Shown one piece after another: positions 1-11,921 of a stretch of DNA of 64,000 nucleotides. The notes beneath the pieces are model-generated. The model had not been told where the DNA came from. It searched no databases and worked only from the letters and a program-made list of their open reading frames with translations. Source of the DNA: Paenibacillus sp. J45TS6 (lineage in GTDB: Bacteria > Bacillota > Bacilli > Paenibacillales > Paenibacillaceae); contig NZ_BOSJ01000002.1 of NCBI RefSeq assembly GCF_018403285.1, positions 1 to 64,000 on the forward strand, in the 5' to 3' direction. Position 1 is the stretch's first letter. The number at the start of each line of letters is the position of its first letter. A program made the position numbers and the translations under genes.

Positions 1-76
1 TCGACTCCGCTCGACTTGCATGTATTAGGCACGCCGCCAGCGTTCGTCCTGAGCCAGGATCAAACTCTCCAATAAA
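1..76 (-). rRNA. 16S ribosomal RNA, 5' end (partial)
   Basis: Read on the minus strand, this is the conserved start of bacterial 16S rRNA: GAGAGTTTGATCCTGGCTCA followed by the GACGAACGCTGGCGGCGTGC block and the CATGCAAGTCGAGCG block. The mature 5' end is placed near 76 by analogy with the Bacillus start (TTTATnGGAGAG). The gene runs off the left edge, so only about 76 nt are visible. It is transcribed in the same direction as ligA and is preceded by a leader and two promoters. The rest of the operon (23S, 5S, any tRNAs) would lie outside the window. Confidence 0.97.
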
Positions 77-181
77 GTTATTGAAAAGAGCGATAAGCTC
101 ATTTAGAAAATGCTGACGAGAACTTAAAGTTCTCTTTTAGTTTATCGTCCTTCTATTAAGAAAGACGTTCATCATCCATTT

Positions 182-199
182 GTTCAGTTTTCAAAGAAC
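182..199 (-). promoter_or_regulatory. rRNA leader boxA-like antitermination element
   Basis: The minus strand carries GTTCTTTGAAAACTGAAC about 105 nt upstream of 16S. This motif is typical of Bacillus and Paenibacillus rRNA leaders and spacers, where it overlaps the boxA (Nus factor) signal. A perfect short hairpin (GAGAACTT/AAGTTCTC, 118-134) lies between it and 16S and may take part in leader folding or processing. Confidence 0.6.
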
Positions 200-235
200 T
201 TGTTGTTCCAGTCGTTTATTCGCAACTGGATATTC

Positions 236-265
236 ATCATAACATGTCGAACATTTCGTTGTCAA
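236..265 (-). promoter_or_regulatory. rRNA operon promoter, proximal (sigma-A type)
   Basis: On the minus strand a perfect -35 TTGACA (260-265) is followed after 18 nt by TATGAT (236-241), with a TG dinucleotide one base upstream making an extended -10. Predicted transcription start is near 228, about 150 nt before mature 16S. Confidence 0.75.
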
Positions 266-349
266 CTACTTTTTTCGACATTTTGTTTTAACTTGTTACT
301 CAGTTAACTTCTCGACCTCGTAACAGTATCGCTCGGAGCGACAAGAAAT

Positions 350-378
350 AATATATCATGTTAAAATAATTTTGACAA
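350..378 (-). promoter_or_regulatory. rRNA operon promoter, distal (sigma-A type)
   Basis: On the minus strand TTGTCA (373-378), 17-nt spacer, TATATT (350-355). It lies about 113 nt upstream of the proximal promoter and is preceded by a very A/T-rich stretch (379-420) that could act as an UP element. Tandem promoters are usual for rRNA operons in Bacillota. Confidence 0.65.
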
Positions 379-454
379 GTCTTTTTTCTAAAAAAATTTA
401 AAAGTTAAATTCCTATCTTAACACCTTACTTAATAAGTACTTATATATAACTAA

Positions 455-490
455 AACAGGAGCCGTATCTAATAAAATACGACTCCTGTT
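455..490 (-). terminator. ligA terminator
   Basis: A 14-bp inverted repeat with one mismatch (AACAGGAGtCGTAT/ATACGgCTCCTGTT, 455-468 and 477-490) is followed on the minus strand by a short T run. It lies 15 bp after the ligA stop and separates ligA from the rRNA promoters. Confidence 0.8.
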
Positions 491-505
491 CTTCTGTTAC
501 TTTAC

Positions 506-2539
<2,034 letters not shown>

Positions 2540-2733
2540 TTAATATGTAAGACCGCCAGCAAAAATGAAACGGAACAAGGTTTATAAAATGTTAATTTTG
2601 AACCTATCCTTTTCACTCATGCGGGCTGTGGCCTTGATTCAAAATAAAAGCGTATATATTTATGTTTACCTTAACTGTATTTCATGATTTGAACACCATC
2701 GTACTGCAGAAACATTGAAATCCTTTTCTAACA

Positions 2734-5064
2734 TCAAGACTCCACTTTCGTAATAGGTGCAAATCCTGCAAGCAAACGTTTGAGTCCAACAGGTGCAGGG
2801 AATGCAATCTGAAGCTCCGTGTCATTGCCTGTACCTTTAATGGAGACGATTGTCCCTGTTCCCCACTTACCATGCTGTACCTTATCGCCTGCCGCAAAAT
2901 CCTTGGATGCTCCTGCAGCAGATGTCTGAGAACCTCCTGAACCCGTTGTAACTGTTACACGTGAAGCAGCAGAAGCGGTTGATCCGCCAAGACTAAGGTC
3001 CTTACGTGCTCCGCCCCCAAAGTTACTTCCTGTTCCTGTGCTGCTAAACCCTCTGCCGCTGTAGGAACCACCTGTATTGTTCCCAGTTCCGCGGCGATAG
3101 CGGTCACGTGCGATCTTGGTATCCTCTTTGAGTTCCTCCGGAATTTCATCAAGGAAGCGGGAAGGCGGGTTAGCTGTCGTACGACCAAATAAAGTACGCA
3201 TCCGAGCACAGCTCAAGAATAACTGCTGCTCTGCACGTGTAATCCCTACATAAGCCAAACGACGTTCTTCCTCTAGTTCCTCTTCGTCCATAAAGGCTCT
3301 GCTATGCGGGAATACCCCTTCTTCCATACCAATGACAAATACAACGGGGAATTCAAGACCTTTGGCACTGTGCATTGTCATCAGAACAACCGCATCCGCC
3401 TGTTCCTCTTCATCATCGTTCATGCTGTCAATATCCGCGATGAGAGCAAGGTCTGTAAGGAAAGAGACAAGGGACTTGTCCTCATTATTTTTCTCAAATT
3501 CCATCGTTACAGACAGGAACTCATCAATATTTTCGAGACGTGCTTTGGATTCAAGTGTATTCTCGTTCTGGAACTCAAGGCGATACTGGCTCATCTCGAG
3601 AATTTTCTCTGTAAGTTCGGTAACCGAAAGATACTCAACCATCTGGTGCAAGGCAGCAATCATATCATAGAATTCTACTAATGCATTACGTGTACGGCCT
3701 GCAAAGCCAAGATCGTCAACTATCTCAAGCACACGGAAAATGGAAATCCCCCGTTCTCCTGCTGCAGCAGCAAGCTTCGCTACCGTCGTATCACCGATTC
3801 CCCTCTTCGGTACATTAATAATCCGCGTCAAGCTGATATCATCGTCCGGGTTAGAGAGAAGTTTGAGGTACGCAAGAATATCCTTAATTTCTTTTCGATC
3901 ATAGAACTTAATCCCGCCGACAATTTGGTATGGAATATCGGACTTAATGAGAATTTCCTCTATTACCCGGGACTGAGCATTGGTACGATATAAAATTGCA
4001 TGAGCTTGATAGGATTTCCCATTCTTCACATTTTTACTGATTTCCGAAGCTACAAAATAACCTTCATCATGTTCGGAATCCGCACGGTAGACTTTAATCT
4101 TCTCGCCACCTGTTTTGTCGGTCCAAAGTTTCTTCGGTTTACGGCCAGTATTCAGATTAATCACAGCATTTGCTGCATCTAGGATATTGGAAGTGGAACG
4201 GTAGTTCTGCTCCAGCATGATGGTGCTAGCTTCTGGATAATCTTTTTCAAAGTTAAGAATGTTCGTGATATCTGCACCGCGCCAGCGGTAAATCGACTGG
4301 TCACTATCCCCTACGACGCAAATCCGGTGATGCTTGTCAGCGAGCATACGGGTGAGCATATACTGCGCACGGTTTGTATCCTGATACTCGTCCACGTGGA
4401 TGTACTGGAATTTCTTCTGGTAAAAGTCGAGAACCTCGGGTACTTCTTTAAAAAGCTGAATCGTGGTCATAATCAAATCGTCAAAATCAAGCGAATTGTT
4501 CGCTCTAAGACGTTGTTGGTACTTGGTGTATACTTTCGCCACAATTCCTTCAAAATAATCGCCAATCTGTGCTTCATATTGTGCCGGTGTGATTAGTTCA
4601 TTCTTCGCGGCGCTCATTGCAGCCTGAACGGCTTTGGGTTCAAATTTCTTAGTATCGATATTCAGGTCTTTCATACAGTTACGAATGACTGACAATTGAT
4701 CCGATGAATCCAAAATGCTGAAATTTGAGGTAAAACCGATGCGATCAATATCTTTGCGCAAAATTCGTACACACATGGAGTGGAATGTGGAAACCCAGAT
4801 ATCCCGACCTTGAGAGCCGCCAACGAGCTTGGAAACACGATCCTGCATTTCACGTGCTGCTTTATTCGTAAATGTAATAGCTAGAATGCTCCAAGGTGCT
4901 GCCTTCTTGGTGGCTACAAGATAGGCAATCCGGTGGGTAAGCACACGGGTCTTCCCACTTCCTGCTCCGGCCATAATCAGCAGCGGTCCTTCGGTAGTCA
5001 CTACAGCTTCTCGCTGCGGGGGGTTAAGGCGCGAGATCGCGTCTTGTATGTCAATGGATTGCAT
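2734..5064 (-). CDS. pcrA: ATP-dependent DNA helicase PcrA (UvrD/Rep family)
   Basis: Superfamily 1A 3'-5' helicase needed for rolling-circle replication, repair and clearing of transcription-replication conflicts. 776 aa. Walker A GAGSGKT is at 33-39 after the Q motif (NPPQREAV), and the Walker B DEYQ at 225-228, followed by [14 protein letters not shown] and the C-terminal motifs [11 protein letters not shown] and VGITRAEQ. A Gly/Ser/Thr-rich linker leads to a C-terminal Tudor-like module ([15 protein letters not shown]) that binds RNA polymerase in Bacillus PcrA. The start ATG has AAAGGGG 10 nt upstream. It lies about 320 bp after pcrB and 215 bp before ligA. Confidence 0.97.
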   Translation of the reverse strand: MQSIDIQDAISRLNPPQREAVVTTEGPLLIMAGAGSGKTRVLTHRIAYLVATKKAAPWSILAITFTNKAAREMQDRVSKLVGGSQGRDIWVSTFHSMCVRILRKDIDRIGFTSNFSILDSSDQLSVIRNCMKDLNIDTKKFEPKAVQAAMSAAKNELITPAQYEAQIGDYFEGIVAKVYTKYQQRLRANNSLDFDDLIMTTIQLFKEVPEVLDFYQKKFQYIHVDEYQDTNRAQYMLTRMLADKHHRICVVGDSDQSIYRWRGADITNILNFEKDYPEASTIMLEQNYRSTSNILDAANAVINLNTGRKPKKLWTDKTGGEKIKVYRADSEHDEGYFVASEISKNVKNGKSYQAHAILYRTNAQSRVIEEILIKSDIPYQIVGGIKFYDRKEIKDILAYLKLLSNPDDDISLTRIINVPKRGIGDTTVAKLAAAAGERGISIFRVLEIVDDLGFAGRTRNALVEFYDMIAALHQMVEYLSVTELTEKILEMSQYRLEFQNENTLESKARLENIDEFLSVTMEFEKNNEDKSLVSFLTDLALIADIDSMNDDEEEQADAVVLMTMHSAKGLEFPVVFVIGMEEGVFPHSRAFMDEEELEEERRLAYVGITRAEQQLFLSCARMRTLFGRTTANPPSRFLDEIPEELKEDTKIARDRYRRGTGNNTGGSYSGRGFSSTGTGSNFGGGARKDLSLGGSTASAASRVTVTTGSGGSQTSAAGASKDFAAGDKVQHGKWGTGTIVSIKGTGNDTELQIAFPAPVGLKRLLAGFAPITKVES

Positions 5065-5385
5065 AAATGCAAGCCCCTTTCTTCTATTAATATGGTGTTG
5101 ATATAAGGAAGAACATGCTAGTCAAAAGAAATGACCCACCGACGTTCATGGTTATGCACCGGCTGCTATCAAAAACAGCCGTGAAATCAGTGAAGTCAAA
5201 TGGGCAAGATGGACTGGCCTAAAGACCAAGTTGTTTAATTCAGGTAGAGATGATAGATAAAGATATCATCTTAAGATCTATTTTCGCGGATAATCAAAAT
5301 CAGTTCCTGAGGTATTCATTGTACCCTTAGCTCGTATTCAGACTCAACTTGTAAAGTCTAGACAAATATACTCATTATTCCGGCT
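5065..5385. other. Intergenic pcrB-pcrA, no gene seen
   Basis: No supported reading frame. The only structure seen is a perfect 6-bp stem with a 10-nt loop (CGGCTG 5160-5165 / CAGCCG 5176-5181) without a T run. It presumably holds the pcrA promoter, but no convincing -35/-10 pair was found. Confidence 0.5.
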
Positions 5386-6078
5386 CTACACAGGCTTTAC
5401 GGCTGATACGGTAGAGAGCGCAGCCTTCAGATCACTGTATAAAATATTGCCAACGACGATCGTATCTGAAACCCGGGCAGCTTCCCTCGCTGTCTCCGCA
5501 TCACAAATTCCGCCGCCGTAAAATAACTGCGCACTAGATATCGCTTGATGGGCTTCCTTCACGGTAGTCATATCACCAAATGTACCGCTGTACTCTACAT
5601 AAACAATAGGAAGATTCATCAGTTTATCCGCAACCTGCGCATAGGCGGTAACACTGCTCTCATCGAGATCCGTGTGTGCTTCAGTCAGTTTCGCCACAGT
5701 AGAGTCTGGGTTCAGGACAATATACCCTTCCGGAACCAGCAGTTCCCAAGGAATCATATAGCCGTACTCTTCAATTGCCGCCTGATGAAGTCCCGTGATC
5801 CAGCGTGAATGATCTGTATTCAGCACCATGGGAATCATATAAAGGTCGAAGCCTGGCACCACCGCGGATAAATCAGACACCTCTTGCACACAAGGAAGCT
5901 CGTACCGGCGTACACGGGATAGCAAATCGACCGTATTCTCATAGGTAATACCAGAGGAACCTCCGATCATAATCGCATCCGATCCAGACATACATACGGC
6001 TTCGAGCGTATCATCTGTCATCTCCCGGTCCGGGTCCAGCTTGAAAATATGCTTCCAATCCTTGATCATTTCCTTCAA
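5386..6078 (-). CDS. pcrB: Heptaprenylglyceryl phosphate synthase PcrB
   Basis: Transfers a polyprenyl group (heptaprenyl in Bacillus) to sn-glycerol-1-phosphate, giving an archaea-like ether lipid precursor. 230 aa TIM barrel closely matching B. subtilis PcrB along its length: WKHIFKLDP at the N terminus, the SGSDAIMIGGSSG loop, PCVQEVS, the VEYSGTFGD segment, and the phosphate-binding FYGGGICDAETA and VVGNILY near the C terminus. The start is TTG at 6078, 9 nt after GGAGG; the in-frame ATG nine bases later has no spacing for a Shine-Dalgarno. It is upstream of pcrA and ligA as in Bacillus. Confidence 0.95.
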   Translation of the reverse strand: MKEMIKDWKHIFKLDPDREMTDDTLEAVCMSGSDAIMIGGSSGITYENTVDLLSRVRRYELPCVQEVSDLSAVVPGFDLYMIPMVLNTDHSRWITGLHQAAIEEYGYMIPWELLVPEGYIVLNPDSTVAKLTEAHTDLDESSVTAYAQVADKLMNLPIVYVEYSGTFGDMTTVKEAHQAISSAQLFYGGGICDAETAREAARVSDTIVVGNILYSDLKAALSTVSAVKPV

Positions 6079-6459
6079 CAGTTCATTCCTCCATGCTGCA
6101 TGTTTATACTTAAGATTAGGTGAGTAAATCCAAGATTTATATCATACGAAAAACCTCTACTGCTAAGTCTAAGTCAGGGGGAAGTGAGTGTCAATTTATG
6201 TTCGCATTTTAGGGGAACAAAGTTAATTGTTGGGGGTTCCAGGTGATTGGTGTAATTTGAGGTTAGATCAGTATGTCATAAAGAAAACGAGGATTAGGAT
6301 AATGGTTAGGTGTAACGTAGGAATCAACATAAGAAAACCCGCCTAAAAGAACCTAGTACATACAATCCTTGTACAGAGTATCTAAAAGCGGGCTTATTTT
6401 CGCCTATACAATCCTTGGTAAGCTACAGAAGATAGGCATGAGTGAGGAATTTGTATCTA
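6079..6459. other. Intergenic region upstream of pcrB
   Basis: No gene supported. It holds the probable terminator of the glycan-cluster gene that ends at 6460, and presumably the pcrB promoter, which I could not identify with confidence. The words ACAATCCTTG (6362-6371) and ACAATCCTTGG (6408-6418) are repeated. Confidence 0.5.
6337..6398 (-). terminator. Probable terminator of the 6460-7860 gene
   Basis: On the minus strand GCCCGC pairs with GCGGGT and is followed by TTTTC. The loop is long (about 40 nt) and contains a second short GTAC/GTAC pairing, so this is a weaker call than the other terminators. Confidence 0.5.
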
Positions 6460-7860
6460 TTAATAAGCGTTTTTGAAACCATTACGAATCGTTTTAAAAA
6501 TAATTTTAATATCGAATAATAAAGACCAATTCTCAATGTAGAAAATATCTTGCTCAATCCGATCTTCAATTGAAGTATCTCCTCGTAGCCCTTGGCTCTG
6601 AGCAAGCCCTGTAATCCCCGGTCTGACGTGGTGCTTGATCATGTACTTTGGAATCTCTTCTTTAAACTGGTTTACAAAGTGCGGACGCTCGGGGCGCGGT
6701 CCAACCACACTCATGTGACCAAACAGTACATTAAAAAATTGCGGCAATTCATCAAGACTGGTTGCTCTAAGAAAAGAGCCAAACTTTGTTCGTCTTGGAT
6801 CGTTTTTTGTTGTCCATCCATTGTCTACCGTACCTTCCGGCAATATTTTCATTGAACGGAATTTGTACATATAGAAAGAGCGCCTGTTTAGACCCACTCG
6901 TTCTTGTTTGAAAATAACCGGACCTGGAGAGGTTAACCTAACCCCTAACATGATGACAAGCATTATTGGTGAAGTAATAAGGATTGCTAATAGGGAAAAC
7001 ACAATATCAAACATCCGCTTGGCAAGGCGATTAACGGAAAGATCAAGCGGGATATCCCTTACATTGATAAGCGGCATCCCTGCAAAATAATCAAACATTG
7101 GTCTTGCTGGTAAATAGTCAAAGAAGTCGGGGATAATCAGCGTACGTACTCCGGCTTTTTCACATGTGTTAATAATCTGAGGATACTTGTCATGGGCATC
7201 CAGCGGAAGTGCAAGAACAACCTCATCGATCATTTGTTTTGCAAGGATCGTTTCCAGCTCATTCATAACGCCCATAATCGGTTTATATTGCTTCGATTCT
7301 TCATAATCCCATTTACGGTAATCATCTAGAAAACCAATTACTTCATATCCTATATCGGCATGCTTCAGTAAATTGTTGTAGAACCTCTTACCTAACGAAC
7401 CTGCTCCAAGAATAAGAACAAACTGGCGATTATATCCTTTTTTTCGTAAAGACTTCAGGAGTCTTTTCAGTGCATACCGATAGGTAAGTGTGAAAATAAT
7501 GTTCCCAACCATATAAATGGCTAAGTAAGAACGAGAGATATTCACTTCTTTAAAAAAGAACATTAAACTTAGGAGTATAAACATACTTACGGTGTGGATC
7601 TCAATGATTTTCCAAAAGTCATCGGCGAATCGTTTCTTTCGCTTAGGTGTATATATGGAGAAAAGAAAACCCGTTACAATAGCGATCAAACCGTAAACCA
7701 GACTCCACAAAGTATATGTCTCTAAAGGAAGCGGGTTCTCATATGAAATCCAACCACTCTCAAATTTAAGCCACCATGCGAGTAAAAACGATAATTGGAT
7801 GATCAGAAAATCAACACATACATAAAGCTGTGTCAGGATTTGCTGATTTCTGCGAATCAT
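6460..7860 (-). CDS. Undecaprenyl-phosphate sugar phosphotransferase (initiating enzyme, WsaP/WsfP-like)
   Basis: Polyisoprenyl-phosphate hexose-1-phosphate transferase that starts a glycan by placing sugar-1-phosphate on undecaprenyl phosphate at the inner membrane. 466 aa. The first about 130 residues hold four to five hydrophobic segments; a Rossmann-like CoA-binding region follows (LILGAGSLGKRFYN). The catalytic C-terminal half has one membrane segment (about 285-305) and the family signatures FKQERVG, YKFRSM, TSLDELPQ, VGPRPERP and HHVRPGITG. Size and layout match WsaP/WsfP, the initiators of S-layer glycans, and EpsE/CpsE-type enzymes; the sugar cannot be told from sequence. The ATG overlaps the upstream gene's stop by 4 bp (ATGA), indicating translational coupling. 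Confidence 0.93.
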   Translation of the reverse strand: MIRRNQQILTQLYVCVDFLIIQLSFLLAWWLKFESGWISYENPLPLETYTLWSLVYGLIAIVTGFLFSIYTPKRKKRFADDFWKIIEIHTVSMFILLSLMFFFKEVNISRSYLAIYMVGNIIFTLTYRYALKRLLKSLRKKGYNRQFVLILGAGSLGKRFYNNLLKHADIGYEVIGFLDDYRKWDYEESKQYKPIMGVMNELETILAKQMIDEVVLALPLDAHDKYPQIINTCEKAGVRTLIIPDFFDYLPARPMFDYFAGMPLINVRDIPLDLSVNRLAKRMFDIVFSLLAILITSPIMLVIMLGVRLTSPGPVIFKQERVGLNRRSFYMYKFRSMKILPEGTVDNGWTTKNDPRRTKFGSFLRATSLDELPQFFNVLFGHMSVVGPRPERPHFVNQFKEEIPKYMIKHHVRPGITGLAQSQGLRGDTSIEDRIEQDIFYIENWSLLFDIKIIFKTIRNGFKNAY

Positions 7861-8780
7861 GATTTCACCTCGCTTGAAGAATCTTTTATTTGGTTCGTAC
7901 TAGGGTGTGATGCTGCCCGTTTAGCTGGGAGCATGTTTTTTATCAGAGATAGGGATAACTTGAGACCAATTCCCGTGTAGACAGCTGTGTTCGTAAAAAA
8001 GTTATATTGCTTATGGTAATGCTTGTGGTGAAAGACCCACATTGCTCGGTGGAATTCGTAAATAATTTTCCGTGGTCTGCGTTTAGCACTTCCGCCTTTG
8101 TAGTGAACAATATATGTATAAGGGTAATAGTAAATGCCCCATCCTGCTTGCTTGATTCGGTAACACCAGTCAATATCTTCGCCGTACATAAAGAACGTCT
8201 CATCCAGTCTACCAATCTCCTGAATCACTTCTGATCTTACCAGCATAAATGCTCCTACCAGACAATCAACAGGATACGGCTCATCGGGATCAAGGTGGCC
8301 CAGTTGATATTGGTTAAATCTTGGATTTTTCGGGAAAAGCTTCGAAATACCAAACGCATAATAGAACGATGCCGAAGGTGTTGGAAAACCTCTCTTGCAA
8401 GCCTTATCTAAGGAACCGTCCGGTAAAATGACTTTGCAGCCAGATGCACCTGTCTCAGGATGCTCATCCATGTATTGAAGCATTGTTTGAAAGGTATCTG
8501 GCTGTACAATGGTATCCGAATTAAGAAGCAAAATGTAGCGACCCGATGCGATCTGCATTCCTTGATTATTCGCTTTTGCAAACCCTGTGTTGGTGAGATT
8601 GCGAATGATATTCACATTAGGAAACTGCTGTTCTACGGCTTCAACGGTTGCATCGGAAGAATGGTTATCTACTAAAATGATTTCATAGCTATAGGTGGTG
8701 CTAGAAGCATAGACGGAGGCGATACAATCTAGTGTCAGCCGCTTCGTATTATAATTGACGATAATAATGCTGAGATCCAT
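7857..8780 (-). CDS. Family 2 glycosyltransferase (rhamnosyltransferase-like)
   Basis: Inverting GT-A transferase, about 307 aa, extending the lipid-linked glycan on the cytoplasmic side. The N terminus has the strand LSIIIVNYNTKRLT; LLLNSDTIV supplies the metal-binding D-x-D-like site; DCLVGAFMLVRSEV and MYGEDIDWCYRIKQAGW with the His-Tyr-Lys-Gly-Gly segment are typical of the WcaE/RfbF rhamnosyltransferase-like group. The chosen ATG at 8780 has CAGGAG 7 nt upstream; a longer reading frame to 8819 lacks a ribosome-binding site. It overlaps the initiating transferase gene by 4 bp, so the two are coupled. Donor and acceptor are unknown; dTDP-rhamnose is a reasonable guess because rfbABCD is nearby. 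Confidence 0.88.
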   Translation of the reverse strand: MDLSIIIVNYNTKRLTLDCIASVYASSTTYSYEIILVDNHSSDATVEAVEQQFPNVNIIRNLTNTGFAKANNQGMQIASGRYILLLNSDTIVQPDTFQTMLQYMDEHPETGASGCKVILPDGSLDKACKRGFPTPSASFYYAFGISKLFPKNPRFNQYQLGHLDPDEPYPVDCLVGAFMLVRSEVIQEIGRLDETFFMYGEDIDWCYRIKQAGWGIYYYPYTYIVHYKGGSAKRRPRKIIYEFHRAMWVFHHKHYHKQYNFFTNTAVYTGIGLKLSLSLIKNMLPAKRAASHPSTNQIKDSSSEVKS

Positions 8781-8862
8781 ATAAAAACTCCTGACAAAAT
8801 ATACTAATCCATTCGACAATTATAGCATAATCTGATTGGTAATTCCCAAAATATCCTGACTT

Positions 8863-9855
8863 TTACTCTCTAGTCCTAACTGCTTGAATTTGTGCACGTT
8901 TTCTTTTTAATTCTGAGCGTTTCTTATAAAAAGAACCCCACTCTTGTAACACCTTAGGTTCTTTCCATAGGAAATATAAATTACTTGCGAATTCATAGGC
9001 TAATACATGTGGTACTTTTTTAATAAAAGAAGAAAGCCTCTCATTTTTATATATCATTTTATAGCGATTAATATAGGAAGCTTTACGAATGAATAATGGA
9101 ATGCTCTCTCGCCCTCCTTTTTTCCACCCCCGTTCGTGCAGTCCTACAGCTTCTGCCACATAATAGGCTTTCCATCCCATTACTTGTGCTCTCCACGCCA
9201 CATCTACATCCTCTTTATAAGCAAAAAAATCATTGTCAAAAAACTCGCCGTTTATACTAATATTACGAATCATTTTGCGAGAGTACATCGCAGCTGCTCC
9301 CGAAACACCAAACACAAATCCTGACTGGGACCATTTAGAAGCTTGTTCACCCGACCCTCGGTCAAAAGCTCGGTAAGCTTTATTCATTATTAATCCCGTT
9401 GTGTCCACGATAGAAGGGTCTGCCTTTAGTTTTAATATTCCTGTAGCACTACCTACCTCAGGATGCGAACTCATACAGTGAATAATTTCTGAGATATAAT
9501 TCTGTTCTAATGAAACATCTGGATTAAGAACAAGGACGTAGTCGCTGTTCGTTTGTTCAATAGCCTGATTATGGCCTGGAGCAAAGCCAACGTTCACTTT
9601 ATTTTCAATAAGTTCTACTGGAGGTTTTTGCTCCCCACGTTGCTCTAAAAACTGCCTAAGATATTCAACTGTACAGTCAGAAGAAGCATTATCTACAATA
9701 ACAATAGAATCTATTGGGTAACTTTGCTTAAGAACATGATCTATACAAATAAGGATATCATCCTGACTATTATAAGTAACAATATGGACGCTCACCTTGA
9801 TGTTATGTATATCTTCCTCTGCTAGAAATTCATTTTTTGTCCTATTCAGTGTCAA
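8863..9855 (-). CDS. Family 2 glycosyltransferase
   Basis: 330 aa GT-A transferase with VSVHIVTYNSQDDILICI at its start, VLNPDVSLE as the D-x-D-type motif, VSGAAAMYSRK and FFAYKEDVDVAWRAQVMGW in the acceptor half. The C-terminal basic tail (KKRSELKRKRAQ) may sit at the membrane. The start codon is TTG at 9855 with GAGG 8 nt upstream; no better ATG or GTG lies nearby. It is separated from rfbD by a terminator-like hairpin, so it probably heads a transcription unit with the next glycosyltransferase and the initiating enzyme. Substrates are not known. Confidence 0.87.
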   Translation of the reverse strand: MTLNRTKNEFLAEEDIHNIKVSVHIVTYNSQDDILICIDHVLKQSYPIDSIVIVDNASSDCTVEYLRQFLEQRGEQKPPVELIENKVNVGFAPGHNQAIEQTNSDYVLVLNPDVSLEQNYISEIIHCMSSHPEVGSATGILKLKADPSIVDTTGLIMNKAYRAFDRGSGEQASKWSQSGFVFGVSGAAAMYSRKMIRNISINGEFFDNDFFAYKEDVDVAWRAQVMGWKAYYVAEAVGLHERGWKKGGRESIPLFIRKASYINRYKMIYKNERLSSFIKKVPHVLAYEFASNLYFLWKEPKVLQEWGSFYKKRSELKRKRAQIQAVRTRE

Positions 9856-9931
9856 TGTATTATCCTCACTCTATAAATATTACTTTTCATATATTCCATA
9901 TTAACCCAACAACTATAATTTATCATCCTAT

Positions 9932-9978
9932 AAAAAAGAGCTTTCTCACATCTTCGTTGAACGAGAATGTAAAGAAGC
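9932..9978 (-). terminator. rfbD terminator
   Basis: On the minus strand GCTTCTTTACAT pairs with ATGTGAGAAAGC (one mismatch, two G-T pairs), closed by a TCG/CGA top, and is followed by TCTTTTTT. It lies 26 bp after the rfbD stop. Confidence 0.7.
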
Positions 9979-10004
9979 CCTTATTAGATGTATCATTAAT
10001 TTAT

Positions 10005-10892
10005 TTAGCTAAGCTCACTTGGTACACTGCTATCCCGCAATTGCTTTAAAAAGCTCTTTAGGCCCTCTCGCCATGGCGGTAAATCAGTAAAACCATTTGT
10101 TCGAATAGAGAGATGTTCCATTACGGAATTCTGAGGACGGGGAGCAGGTCTAGGAAACTGTTCCGTACCACATGGCTCCACAGATGCAGTGACATGAATA
10201 CCTAAAGTATCTTGAGCATCTTCTAAAATAGCTCTTGTGAATTCATACCATGTGCAAGATCCGCTGTTGGATGCATGATAAATACCATATTTATCGGTTT
10301 GGATAAGTTCAAAAAGAAAGGAAGCTAGATCAACTGTATACGTTGGTGAACCTTTTTGATCATTCACAACTTGCAGCAGTGGTTTCTCCTGCCCTAACTT
10401 AAGCATAGTCTTCACAAAATTATTACCATGTAGGCCATATACCCAAGAAGTACGAACAATAAAATAGCGGGTAGACAACGTTTGAGTTAATATTTCTCCT
10501 GCTCTTTTGGACTTGCCATAGATGCTCTGAGGATCTGTATTATCATATTCATGATAAGGTTCCTTAGACTTGCCATTAAAGACATAATCCGTACTAATAT
10601 AAACAACTTTTGCTTGAATTTTTTCAGCTGCCACTGCTAAATTACGACTTCCTACTGCATTGACTTTATAAGCACCTTCTACATCACTCTCAGCGGCATC
10701 TACTGCTGTATAAGCAGCTGAATGAATAATTACATCAGGCATAAATTCAGAAACAACCGCCTGACACTGTTCTTCATCTGTAATATCCAAGATGTTTCGA
10801 TCACAAGCAAGAACTTTACAGTCCTTATTTTGCAGCAATAAAACGATGTCTTTTCCTAGCTGACCTGCTGCGCCGGTAACGAGTACTCTCAT
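10005..10892 (-). CDS. rfbD: dTDP-4-dehydrorhamnose reductase RfbD (RmlD)
   Basis: Last step of dTDP-L-rhamnose synthesis: reduces dTDP-4-keto-L-rhamnose with NAD(P)H. 295 aa extended short-chain dehydrogenase. The nucleotide-binding GAAGQLGKD is at 7-15, STDYVFNG and the catalytic YGKSKRAGE follow, then RTSWVYG and the C-terminal RPQNSVM typical of RmlD. The ATG is the first base after the rfbB stop codon, so translation is likely coupled. A terminator follows, closing the rfbACBD group. Confidence 0.96.
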   Translation of the reverse strand: MRVLVTGAAGQLGKDIVLLLQNKDCKVLACDRNILDITDEEQCQAVVSEFMPDVIIHSAAYTAVDAAESDVEGAYKVNAVGSRNLAVAAEKIQAKVVYISTDYVFNGKSKEPYHEYDNTDPQSIYGKSKRAGEILTQTLSTRYFIVRTSWVYGLHGNNFVKTMLKLGQEKPLLQVVNDQKGSPTYTVDLASFLFELIQTDKYGIYHASNSGSCTWYEFTRAILEDAQDTLGIHVTASVEPCGTEQFPRPAPRPQNSVMEHLSIRTNGFTDLPPWREGLKSFLKQLRDSSVPSELS

Positions 10893-11912
10893 TTAATCGT
10901 CCCCCAGACGGCTCCCATATTGTTGGGTGTAGTATTCTTGGTAAGCGCCGGACTGAATTCGTGTCCACCAGTCCTTATTTTTTAAATACCACTGGATTGT
11001 TTCTTTAATTCCAGTTTCAAACGAGTGTTTTGGTTTCCATCCGAGTTCCTGCATCGTCTTGGTCGGGTCTATTCCATACCTGCGATCATGTCCCGGTCGA
11101 TCCTGCACATACGTAATCAGTGACTTTGGTTTACCAAGTTCAGCGAGAATGGTCTCAACAATGTGTACATTGGTCCGTTCATTATTGCCTCCAATGTTAT
11201 ATACTTCTCCATTTCGCCCTTGATGAATAACCAGGTCTATTGCACTGCAATGGTCCTCTACATAAAGCCAGTCTCTGACGTTTAGTCCATCTCCATACAC
11301 AGGAAGAGCTTTATCAGATAAGGCGTGAGAGATCATAAGAGGAATTAGTTTCTCTGGGAACTGGTAAGGACCATAGTTATTAGAGCATCTCGTAATGTTT
11401 ACGGATAGACCAAAAGTCTCGTAATACGCTCTTACAAGCAAATCTCCACCTGCTTTACTCGCAGAATAAGGACTGTTTGGGGCAAGAGGTGTCTCTTCCG
11501 TAAATAATCCTGTTGCTCCAAGGGAACCATATACCTCATCTGTCGAAACCTGTACAAACTTGCCAACGTTATATTTCTTCGCTGCATCTAGTAATACCTG
11601 CGTTCCTAGCACGTTTGTTTTAACGAATACGTCCGGTTCCAGGATACTACGATCTACGTGTGATTCTGCTGCGAAATTCACAACCACATCTATATCTTGT
11701 TGCATCAGTTGTTCTATCGCTTGTGCATCTGTAATATCTACCTTAACGAAGGTGTGTTTAGGGTTGTGTTCAATGGATTTTAAGTTCTCGAGATTTCCTG
11801 CGTAAGTGAGTGCATCGACGTTGATAATTTCATAGTCAGGATGCTGTTGCAGCATGAAGAGAACAAAGTTGCTTCCGATGAATCCGGCTCCCCCGGTGAC
11901 GAGTAATTTCAT
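10893..11912 (-). CDS. rfbB: dTDP-glucose 4,6-dehydratase RfbB (RmlB)
   Basis: Converts dTDP-D-glucose to dTDP-4-keto-6-deoxyglucose with bound NAD+. 339 aa. GGAGFIGSN is at 7-15, then FAAESHVDRSI, the STDEVYGSLG catalytic segment, and YSASKAGGD carrying the Tyr-Lys pair; NNYGPYQFPEKLIP and RDWLYVEDH complete the family pattern. The Shine-Dalgarno AGGAGG overlaps the rfbC stop codon, 5 nt before ATG. Second-last gene of the rfbA-C-B-D order on the minus strand. Confidence 0.97.
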   Translation of the reverse strand: MKLLVTGGAGFIGSNFVLFMLQQHPDYEIINVDALTYAGNLENLKSIEHNPKHTFVKVDITDAQAIEQLMQQDIDVVVNFAAESHVDRSILEPDVFVKTNVLGTQVLLDAAKKYNVGKFVQVSTDEVYGSLGATGLFTEETPLAPNSPYSASKAGGDLLVRAYYETFGLSVNITRCSNNYGPYQFPEKLIPLMISHALSDKALPVYGDGLNVRDWLYVEDHCSAIDLVIHQGRNGEVYNIGGNNERTNVHIVETILAELGKPKSLITYVQDRPGHDRRYGIDPTKTMQELGWKPKHSFETGIKETIQWYLKNKDWWTRIQSGAYQEYYTQQYGSRLGDD

Positions 11913-11921
11913 ATTGGCCTC